Source of the DNA: Phoronis ovalis
Taxonomy: Eukaryota; Phoronida; Phoronidae
Direction of reading: 5' to 3'
NCBI GenBank assembly: GCA_028565635.1
Contig: JAOXYB010018627.1
Span: 19,636 to 34,836 of the forward strand
DNA length: 15,201 nt
Shown: positions 8,911 to 15,201 of the stretch, piece by piece
Position numbering within the stretch: the first letter of the stretch is position 1
Layout: every line of letters begins with the position of its first letter
Translations under genes and position numbers: made by a program
The notes under the pieces: generated by a model
What the model saw: only the letters and a program-made list of their open reading frames with translations
Databases searched by the model: none
What the model was told of the DNA's origin: nothing

Positions 8911-11900
8911 GTAAGTAGAGATCAAACGACTTCATTTTAAAACAAGTTCGAGAAATGCTTATCAGCTAGTCTTAATAATTTTGTTTCTCTCAAAGGGAGG
9001 ACCAGCATACTATGGGGTAGTCCTGCAAGCATGACCCTACTATGGACAGTGTACGGCTTGTCCGTAGGGTCATGCCACATCATATCTCAGGACTGACCCT
9101 ACTATGGACAGTGTACGGCTTGTCCGTAGGGTCATGCCACATCATATCTCAAACCAGCCGAAGTTCAACTAGCCGTCACGAATGCGCAATAGCATAATTT
9201 TATGCTGATGTGCTGTTGAATCTTTCATTAAATTATCTATATACGGTGGTATAAGAAACGGAATAGTCAAGGAATAGACTGAAGCAAACATTTGGGTGGA
9301 ATTCATTTATTTATTTAAGAAAGTAAGTGTTTTCGAACTTCGGCTGGTTTGAGATATGAGGTGGTCATGACCCTACTGACAAGCCATAGGCTGTCCATAG
9401 TAGGGCCATGCTTGCAGAACTAACTATGGGCAGTACGTTGTATTAACATATATTCAATATATGAAGATAACATCAAGTTATTGATAATTTCTAATTCTAT
9501 ACGGAGTTATAACATATGGGCGGGCAAATCCGTCTAGACTTGGTCCTAATCCAAATCTATCCACCAGCTTATTTGCTATAAGTTGTAGTTTTTTTCTTAG
9601 GTTCTGTTTGTTTTTTGGTACGTAAATACTTTGTCCCTAATGCAAACAACACACTACTGTTTTAAAGGCATCTTTTTTATTTAGAAGTTATAAAAAATGT
9701 ATAGTCAAATAACAAACCTTATGCAAATATATACTTTAATTCATTCATCTGACACGTTTTCGTTTTTGTAATAAAACTACATATTCTTCACATTTTTAAT
9801 AAAACTACATATTCTTCACATTTTTTATATATTAATATATATTTGATGCATATTACATGATGATTTATCTGCTAAACCAACTGTCTTTTTTGTACTTTCG
9901 GCAAAAAGTTACTTTCAAATTGCTGATAACATCCGCACCAAAGTAAACTTTTAGAGGAATTAGTTGATCAATAGAAAATATTAAAATTTTAAGTTTAACA
10001 CGTTGCTGTTACATGTAGTATATATTATATTATACATGAATCTGATCATACCATGGAAACTATAGCCATACCATGGTACATATGTTTACCATGAACTCAT
10101 GCCATGGTATACTTTGGCACCATGGCATGTGCTCATATCGCGGTATATCTTGATGCCATGGTAAGGATTCATCCCATGGTACAAATGTCATCCCATGGGA
10201 CAGATTCCATACCATGGTACACATTCCATACCATGGTACACTTTTCATACCATGGTACACATTCCATACCATGGTACACATTCCATACCATGGTACACAT
10301 TCCATACCATGGTACACATTCCATACCATGGTACACTTTTCATACCATGGTATGATAATTGATAGCATGTACTAAGTTTATCTGTTTAGACAATGGTTGC
10401 TTATTATCATGGGATTTTACTTAATCATGGAACAAACTGTAATCTTTTAAAGCACTTTTACCAGAGTTTAAATATTGGTATTCCATGGTATACCATGATG
10501 TCACACGCTATACCACGGTGTAAGCTATATACCACAAAGACAAAAACATAAGGAGTGCGGACGAAAGGTCCAATGTTAGGACTACTTGTCTGCTTGTTTT
10601 AAAAAGATGAGTACTAGTCATTGACTAGTTGACACCTTGGTCTGAAGATGACAAATGTTCATGGTGATACGACACACAACATGTTGATTTAGATCGTTTC
10701 ACTGACGTATAGTGTTTAGGAAATGAAGCTGTAAAAGTAGTATATTTTTTACATAATGTGATTTGAGAAGCAAGATCATGAGTGAATCTGGAGATTGCTC
10801 TGAATGTTGTACGTACTTCCTTGGTTGTGCTACGTTTGATGTCTTCTTTACACTCATTACTTGCCAGACTAAACTTTCACGAACCACCCGTCTGATCCCG
10901 GGTCTGCCAATGCAAACTTGTCAAGGTCAGATTGTAGAGTTTAGCATAGCTCCATAATAATGTCATATGGATTAAGTTTCTGTTGATGTGTGGTAGGACT
11001 GGACAGCGATAAAACATATGTATCTTAATAAAGACTGCAAACAAAAAGGGTAACAGAAAATAATTTTTCAACTGGCAAATAAATGCTTAACCGTGGTGAT
11101 TCCTGAGTACCGCCAATAATAATATATATCGTATGTATGCAGGAGTAACATTTAATTTATAGCTAGATCAATATTAGTAATCAAAATATATCACTTTTAC
11201 TGTAGATCAAACATGCAGTGCGTTCGAACAAGTGACAAATACAGTCGACATTGTGAAAAAACCATTCACTTTGAGGACAGCGAACAAGACCCATATAACA
11301 GCTTCCCCTGGATACCGATTCGGTGAAAGCGCGAAGTCTTTGGCAAATTCTACATTTCGTTCCCGATTTAAACGGAGTGTTTGGCATCTGTGTGAAGGAG
11401 AAGTGTATGACTGCATGATGTGTGAAAAAGAGGGATATTACTTAAAAATTTTGTCCGCCAACTACGGTCGTTCATCTTACAACATTTGTTCTTGGAAGAG
11501 TAATTCGACTAAAAACTGCCAGAGTCCCAATTCTTTGGATGTAATGAGAGAACTATGCGACGGAAGACAAGAATGTTCGTTCCAAGTTTGCAATGACAAC
11601 TTCGGCGGAGATCCATGCCCTGGTATTGATAAATATTTGGAGTTCACTACTTCATGTGTCGGTAAGTAAGAATATGGATTCTTTAGTATTAATATTTATT
11701 TTGAAAGTTCTGTCAGTAGTAAATGCAAGCACCGAATCATTACCTGATTTAAATTTTCAAACAACTGTTGCCTTGTGCATTTCTCTTTGATTCGCTCTTT
11801 CTTTCAATATTCACAAGCTTGTAACATCATTAAAAACCTACTCCGAATACACATCTATGCGTTTTTAAATACATTTCTGACATTTTGTCACTGTTTTGCA

Positions 11901-14900
11901 AAAGCCTGATTTGTTTTTAGAATTGCTTGCCTCTAAAACATTTTGGTTGGTCATAAGAGAAATAGTCACTCTCTACGAGATAACTTACTGATGACCCCGA
12001 TAGGTTACCGATTACTGCCAAAAGGGCCGAATCATTTAATGCGATTGTCTGAAAAATTAACTCCATATAATAATGTTCATGCACATGTACATGCACCTAC
12101 TGTGTGCGGGAACAATGCCGGTAGTAGCGTACTATGTCTTCATGTAAAAAGCATTGAAATCACACAGTAATCCAAGAGGTTAGACATCTAATTAAAAACG
12201 ATGGCAAATTTTATGCATAAAGAGGTATATTTGTCTTTTTCGTCTTACTAATGTAGCACCAGTTCGAAGTTCATTTTTCCATGCCGCAGTACTAGTACAC
12301 ACAGAAGCTGCTTTCCTATTCTGGCCAAGTACGTTATCTAACAGTAACTACCCATTTTATTCTATGAATCTGGTGGATTGGTTCTACACTATTATTGCAC
12401 AGTCAAATCAGGTAAGAAGTGTTACTGCAATTCATCTTTTTAAAACGTATTCACGAGCGTATTCATAGGTAGTATACTTTGGTAGCATGGCATGTGCTCA
12501 TACCGCGATATAGTTTGATACCATGGTATATGGATTCATCCCATGGTGCAAATGTCATCCCATGGGACAGATTCCATATCATACCATGCACGGGACGGAT
12601 TCCATACCATGGTACACATTCCACGATTGATCACTTGCCAACATATGTCTCTTTTATCACATATTCCAAGAGTACAGTTACTGAATTTTATTGTATCTGA
12701 ACTCATAGCCATATTTAGACATGTATTAAGACTCATTGGCTATTGTCCAGTGTGGCAACTCTCTGGGACTCTATTTGGTTAGGTACAGTTCATGACTTCC
12801 TATCAAAAGAAGGATGTCTTTGTTTGACAGATATAAAAATATTGTACATTGTTTTATATGATTAGTCAATGTCATCATGAATAGCATCATAAGAAACATC
12901 TTCTGAGATTTAATAAATAACTACTAGTAGTTGCTGTACAAGAAACTTTACTTCGTTGCATTTGTTAATCCCTCGTGCAACTGGACTAACACAAACACAG
13001 TTGATAGTAATAGGAATTTAACACCTGCACAGATACCTTGATAGTATGACATATGATCTAAAGTTCTTACAAGTACCAATAACATCGTAGTCGAACGTTT
13101 TATAAGTAGAAAACTGGTTAAATACGCGAGAGAAGTAATATACAACGTTACCTGGTAATTAAATGTGCGTGTCTCATACATTTGACGTTAATTATTTCAT
13201 ATTTTATAGATTATTCAGATAAGTTTTAGTGATTTTGAGCTTGAATCAGTGTTAGCTATATTTGATGGTGCCAGTACCATGGCTCCGTCTCTGGGTCGTT
13301 ATTCTGGAAATACGCTGCCTTTATCCGCTGCATCCAGCCAGGAGAGAATGTATCTCGTCTTCTACTCTGACACTAACAGTACATTGACCAACAAGAGATT
13401 CATGGCAAGATTCACTTATATAAATGGTAATACTATTAGACAAGTATATGTATATTATATGATAGATAGGAGGAGTACGTAATTTACTGATCAGGACATG
13501 AAAAAGTTAAAGTTATGCTCACAAACTGATAACTGAATTAATCTGAAATGAGTGAGTACCAAAAATAACAATCTTTACTTACATACTTCCGTTTTAAATT
13601 GCATAATTTACTTTGCATGTTATTTAATGTTGGCTCGAAATGTATAATATCCTAGCAAAACTTTACATTTTCCTAGGAGAATTTTTTTGTGGAACTGATA
13701 AAATGACAGCTTCGAATGAAGCATCACTGTTCTTGTTCCATTCGCAAACCTAGTGCAAATATTAGATTTCCCTACTCCCGATTTTTCGTGCAGACCGCTA
13801 AGTGGAATTAGTGAGATATATACAGAAACCTGGATGAGTTGCTAGGCTTGGATATAATCTCCTGAATTTTTGATAAAAAATGATATTTTCAAATTGTGAT
13901 TTCTCTCACTTTATGCGAAATTATAGCCACTTTAAAATAGAAATATCCATATATCTCCCCAAGGATAAAAAGAAAAAGAAAAGTGAAAAATGCTCATTAA
14001 TGCGCTTGCCGGAACTGCATTGTATTATATGTTGTTGTCGATGGGCCCTAATGCCTGTGTCATTTGGTGGTGTGCCATTTTGACGGGTCACTGTTATGTA
14101 GATATTAAGGTATGTTTCAGTGACATGTGCTGATGGTTGGAGTACATTTGGATCCCGCTGTATCCGTGTATATAGTATGGAAAGAAATTATTCCTCTGCA
14201 GAAACCTACTGTAACATCATGGGAAGTACTAATGGAAAACATGGACATCTAGTGAATATTGATAACAGTACATTGCAATTTGCCATTTTAGCATTAGCAC
14301 CGTATGTATATCTAGTGTCTGTACATTTCAATTCCATGTACTCTTCGTACATGTATAATGTCACTGTTAAGGTAATAAAGCTGTGGATATATTCATTTGT
14401 ATATATTCTCCATGTTATGCCATTTGAAAATAGAATGGAGTACTGTTGGATTGCTTCCTGTTGCCAAGATCCAATTTATTTCTTTAAGCAATGAAGCTGC
14501 GCCTATACCGTTCAATATGTCATACAGTACGCCAAGGCAAAAAGTAGTAAATATTTCATGCTTCATTTTCAATTAATATTCCCCTAATATTCACTGCAAA
14601 TACAGTAGCTTTTTTGATCCAGGAAATACTCTGACGTCTTCTACTGGATTGGCGTAGATGACCTCCAACAAGAAGGAGTATGGAGGAACAAATACAACCG
14701 CACTATTCCATGGTCCTACTGGCATGCCACAGAACCAAACGGGGGTACAAGGGCTAACTGTGCTGCAGCAGATTCCATGAACGATCACAAGTGGGACGAT
14801 ATATATTGTAGTAGCACACACCGATTTATTTGCGAATACATTCCCAGTGAAGCAAAAATGGGTTCGAATACGACTACCGCGCCAGTAAATACGACTCATA

Positions 14901-14933
14901 AAACTTCTACATCAGATTCTTGGGTAGTTATTG
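8847..14933 (+). CDS. Mosaic lectin: signal peptide, SUEL, CUB-like, C-type lectin; 3' end missing
   Basis: The reconstructed coding sequence is the join of 8847-8910, 11206-11661, 12257-12411, 13210-13426, 14121-14301 and 14623-14933, giving 461 residues plus one base before the window ends. All junction phases agree. Order: signal peptide (about 1-21), a basic linker ending in RSRFKR (73-78), a SUEL or Gal_Lectin domain (about 83-172), a CUB-like domain (about 185-296), a C-type lectin domain (about 300-429) and a Thr/Ser-rich stalk (about 439-456). These families bind sugars or proteins outside the cell, and SUEL domains bind rhamnose or galactose. The last residues, SWVVIG, could begin a membrane helix encoded further on. 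At least nine N-glycosylation sequons are present. A secreted or membrane-bound recognition lectin is the best reading; the ligand is unknown and I do not recognise a named gene. Confidence 0.85.
9009..9430. mobile_element. Foldback MITE-like element with 88-bp inverted repeats and 8-bp flanking duplication
   Basis: The left arm (9018-9166) and right arm (9335-9422) are inverted copies, matching at roughly 80 of 88 aligned positions by hand count once an internal 62-bp tandem duplication of the left arm is removed. The tips read TAGTCCTGCAAGCATG and, reversed, TAGTTCTGCAAGCATG. The direct repeat ACTATGGG (9009-9016 and 9423-9430) flanks the element and looks like an 8-bp target-site duplication, which would suit a hAT-type or similar transposase. 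About 170 bases of unrelated AT-rich sequence separate the arms and encode nothing. Each arm contains its own hairpin (GACCCTAC paired with GTAGGGTC). It is a non-autonomous element inserted in intron 1. The superfamily is uncertain. Confidence 0.78.
9032..9151. repeat. 58-bp direct repeat (period 62) within the left arm of the foldback element
   Basis: Positions 9032-9089 and 9094-9151 are identical, starting TGACCCTACTATGG and ending ATCATATCTCA, with four extra bases between. The right arm has only one copy. The duplication therefore arose within the left arm after or during formation of the element, and exact identity suggests that it is recent. Confidence 0.9.
9770..9825. repeat. Two exact tandem copies of a 28-bp AT-rich unit
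   Basis: The unit AATAAAACTACATATTCTTC plus CACATTTTT-type tail occurs at 9770-9797 and 9798-9825 without differences. It is followed by TA-rich simple sequence to about 9845. It is a small local duplication with no sign of function. Confidence 0.85.
10045..10355. repeat. Minisatellite with a 19-bp palindrome-centred unit
   Basis: CCATGG occurs at 10193, 10212, 10231, 10250, 10269, 10288, 10307, 10326 and 10345, exactly 19 bases apart. The common unit is CCATACCATGGTACACATT, whose core TACCATGGTA is a perfect palindrome, and some units have CTTTT in place of CATT. Upstream (10051-10179) the units become irregular, with 17-20 base spacings and variants such as ATCCCATGGGA. Because the core is palindromic, both strands give open frames of about 83 and 102 codons with repeating HGM/PWY motifs. 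These are artefacts and not genes. Confidence 0.92.
10476..10525. repeat. Degenerate minisatellite relics
   Basis: GGTATTCCATGGTATACCATG followed by CTATACCACGGTG shows two or three decayed palindromic units beyond the main array. This suggests that the array was once longer, or that units spread locally. The intervening 10380-10475 carries only scattered CATGG words. Confidence 0.5.
11206..11661 (+). CDS. Lectin gene exon 2: linker with dibasic site and SUEL lectin domain
   Basis: The acceptor TTTTACTGTAG precedes ATCAAACATGC; the donor is GTCG|GTAAGT. Residues 22-78 form a Thr/Asn/Ser-rich basic linker with one Cys (25) that ends in RSRFKR, matching the furin pattern R-x-K/R-R. The SUEL domain follows (about 83-172). 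It shows the opening LCEG, the SANYGR block (105-110), LCDGRQEC (138-145), and the family hallmark NFGGDPCPGIDKYL (153-166) ending at TTSC (169-172). It has ten Cys inside the domain, consistent with a disulfide-bonded fold. The exon is bounded by phase-1 introns on both sides, making it a mobile symmetrical module. In this family the YGR and DPC.G..KYL blocks contact the sugar. Confidence 0.93.
11662..12256 (+). other. Lectin gene intron 2 (phase 1), 595 bp
   Basis: It runs from GTAAGTAAG to CTTACTAATGTAG. A 75-codon open frame at 11943-12170 lacks a matching splice-site pair and family motif, so it is not called as an exon. Confidence 0.75.
12257..12411 (+). CDS. Lectin gene exon 3: N-terminal half of CUB-like domain
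   Basis: The acceptor CTAATGTAG is followed by CACCAGTT; the first two bases complete an Ala codon with the last G of exon 2. The donor is CAG|GTAAGA in phase 0. The translation covers residues 174-225 and includes LSNSNYPFYSMNLVDWFYTI, which corresponds to the CUB pattern ..SPNYP..Y.....C.W.I.. with the cysteine absent. Joined to exon 4 it completes the CUB fold. This exon was found through phase and domain logic, since it has no own start codon. Confidence 0.8.
12412..13209 (+). other. Lectin gene intron 3 (phase 0), 798 bp
   Basis: It runs from GTAAGAAG to CATATTTTATAG. It contains the second copy of the palindromic-repeat leader (12473-12623) and a 14-bp perfect palindrome AACTACTAGTAGTT (12919-12932). 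No further exon is recognised. Confidence 0.8.
12473..12623. repeat. Second copy of the CCATGG repeat element, in intron 3
   Basis: This stretch aligns in the same orientation to 10108 onward in intron 1. Shared blocks include TATACTTTGG, CATGGCATGTGCTCATA, GGATTCATCCCATGGT, CAAATGTCATCCCATGGGAC and CCATACCATGGTACACATTC. Only about two regular 19-bp units follow, against nine in intron 1, and a local expansion (ATCATACCATGCACGGGACG) is present. The shared irregular leader shows that the two arrays descend from one element, not from independent slippage. Confidence 0.88.
13210..13426 (+). CDS. Lectin gene exon 4: C-terminal half of CUB-like domain
   Basis: The acceptor CATATTTTATAG precedes ATTATTCAG in phase 0. 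The donor is AATG|GTAATA in phase 1. Residues 226-297 show the CUB core: IQISFSDFELE (227-237), LAIFDGAS (240-247), LGRYSG (253-258), MYLVFYSDTN (272-281) and FMARFTYIN (289-297), matching the pattern of strand, LxIxDG, LGxYCG, LxFxSD and GFxAxY. The cysteines normally found before the DG strand and in LGxYCG are absent; Ser replaces Cys in RYSG. Confidence 0.88.
13427..14120 (+). other. Lectin gene intron 4 (phase 1), 694 bp
   Basis: It runs from GTAATACT to GGTATGTTTCAG. It is AT-rich, with an A/G-rich tract at about 13960-13990. A 67-codon open frame at 13880-14083 is not flanked by usable splice sites and is not called. Confidence 0.75.
14121..14301 (+). CDS. Lectin gene exon 5: N-terminal half of C-type lectin domain
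   Basis: The acceptor GGTATGTTTCAG is followed by TGACATGT, in phase 1 with exon 4. Residues 298-358 start VTCADGWSTFGSRCIRV, the usual C..GW..F...C opening of a C-type lectin domain, and continue with SAETYC (323-328) and HLVNIDN (340-346). The donor is ACC|GTATGT in phase 2. It was chosen because the open frame beyond it turns hydrophobic and unlike the family, and because exon 6 needs exactly one base to resume the frame. Confidence 0.85.
14302..14622 (+). other. Lectin gene intron 5 (phase 2), 321 bp
   Basis: It runs from GTATGTAT to TTTTTTGATCCAG and splits the C-type lectin domain in its middle. It is the shortest intron of the gene. Open frame continues about 190 bases into it by chance. 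Confidence 0.8.
14623..14933 (+). CDS. Lectin gene exon 6: C-terminal half of C-type lectin domain and Ser/Thr stalk
   Basis: The acceptor TTTTTTGATCCAG is followed by GAAATACT; the first base completes a Pro codon. Residues 359-429 contain FYWIGVDD (364-371), EGVW (375-378), EPNGG (395-399), NC (403-404), KWDD (414-417), C420 and FICE (426-429), the core of a C-type lectin domain. Residues 439-456 are mostly Thr, Ser, Asn and Pro and look like an O-glycosylated stalk. The donor TTG|GTAAGT at 14933 is strong and in phase 1, so at least one more exon lies beyond the window. An overlapping minus-strand open frame of 102 codons (14591-14899) is a shadow. Confidence 0.92.
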
Positions 14934-15201
14934 GTAAGTTCAATGTAAATCAACGAATCTTGCCTCTGGTATAGATTGGTAAAGTATGTGAAACTCCTAT
15001 AACACTCTCCCACGTAATCCTGAAAATCGTATGTTATTTTGAATGTGCCTACCAGGAATTTTTTAATGTGGCGTTCTTTTAAGAAAACCTGTCTTTTTCA
15101 AATCCCCGTTATAAGTGGCATAAGGTCACAATTGATTTAAATCACAGTGCTTAGTGAAGAGGCTGGCCCTGCGGAAAGTAGTGCGAAAACCTTAAATTTA
15201 T
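14934..15201 (+). other. Start of lectin gene intron 6; no further exon seen
   Basis: The sequence begins GTAAGTTC. No in-frame continuation with a membrane helix and acceptor was found before the right edge. The nearest acceptor-like site, ATCACAG near 15147, is followed by an early stop. Confidence 0.6.

Larger units (their letters stand above)
8911..11205 (+). other. Lectin gene intron 1 (phase 1), 2295 bp
   Basis: It runs from GTAAGTAG to TTTTACTGTAG. It holds the foldback element (9009-9430), a 28-bp duplication (9770-9825), the 19-bp minisatellite (10045-10355) and degenerate CCATGG-containing units up to about 10525. The remainder (10530-11205) has no recognised exon. A short perfect palindrome, ACTAGTCATTGACTAGT, lies at 10613-10629. 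Confidence 0.7.

Noticed and set aside
10060-10368. Opposed open frames of 102 and 83 codons with repeating HGM/PWY peptides
   Set aside because: Both come from the palindromic 19-bp minisatellite, which reads open on both strands; no gene context exists.
12919-12932. Short perfect palindromes here and at 10613-10629
   Set aside because: They are too short to distinguish from chance in AT-rich introns; recorded in the intron entries only.
14302-14494. Continuation of the exon 5 frame to a stop at 14494
   Set aside because: The extension is hydrophobic and unlike the lectin fold. The GTATGT donor at 14302 restores the canonical domain with exon 6 in the right phase. An intron-retention isoform cannot be excluded.
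14855-14870. GGTTCGAAT resembling a tRNA T-arm
   Set aside because: It lies within the C-type lectin exon and no cloverleaf can be formed around it.
1-15201. CRISPR array, operon, phage or bacterial defence system
   Set aside because: The regular repeats present are a eukaryotic minisatellite without unique spacers, and both genes are spliced animal genes.

Overview
This is nuclear DNA from an animal. It is AT-rich, has spliced genes with GT-AG introns, long non-coding stretches and dispersed repeats, and shows no operons or ribosome binding sites. Two genes can be read with confidence. Both use metazoan protein families: a Snail-superfamily zinc-finger factor, and a SUEL/CUB/C-type lectin mosaic of the kind expanded in aquatic invertebrates such as molluscs, cnidarians and tunicates. 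The species cannot be named from the sequence.

Layout. Positions 1-2855 hold no gene I can support; they contain a hairpin at the left edge, a diverged tandem repeat near 1232-1494, and presumably the 3' UTR of the gene that follows. Positions 2856-5789 on the minus strand hold a complete two-exon Scratch gene: a short SNAG-encoding exon 1 (5639-5789), a 2.07 kb intron containing degenerate repeats, and exon 2 (2856-3565) with five zinc fingers. Upstream of it (6217-6569) lies a promoter-like block with a TATA box and four inverted CCAAT boxes, all in the minus orientation. An exact 185-bp tandem duplication follows (6707-7077), then about 1.8 kb of AT-rich spacer.

Positions 8847-14933 on the plus strand hold the 5' part of a lectin-like gene, reconstructed from six exons: signal peptide, SUEL (rhamnose/galactose-binding lectin) domain, CUB-like domain, C-type lectin domain and a Ser/Thr-rich stalk. 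It runs off the right edge. Every domain-boundary intron is phase 1, the signature of exon shuffling. Its introns have collected a foldback MITE-like element (9009-9430), a 19-bp palindromic minisatellite (10045-10355) and a second copy of the minisatellite's leading sequence in intron 3 (12473-12623).

The two genes are divergent (head to head), with start codons about 3 kb apart. Nothing in the sequence suggests that they act together: one is a nuclear, probably neural, repressor and the other a secreted or membrane-anchored glycan-binding protein, plausibly for immunity or cell recognition. I found no prokaryotic-style system, CRISPR array, tRNA or rRNA. The most notable items are the cysteine-free CUB-like module in the lectin, its possible furin site, the foldback element with nested hairpins, and the paired intronic palindromic repeats.
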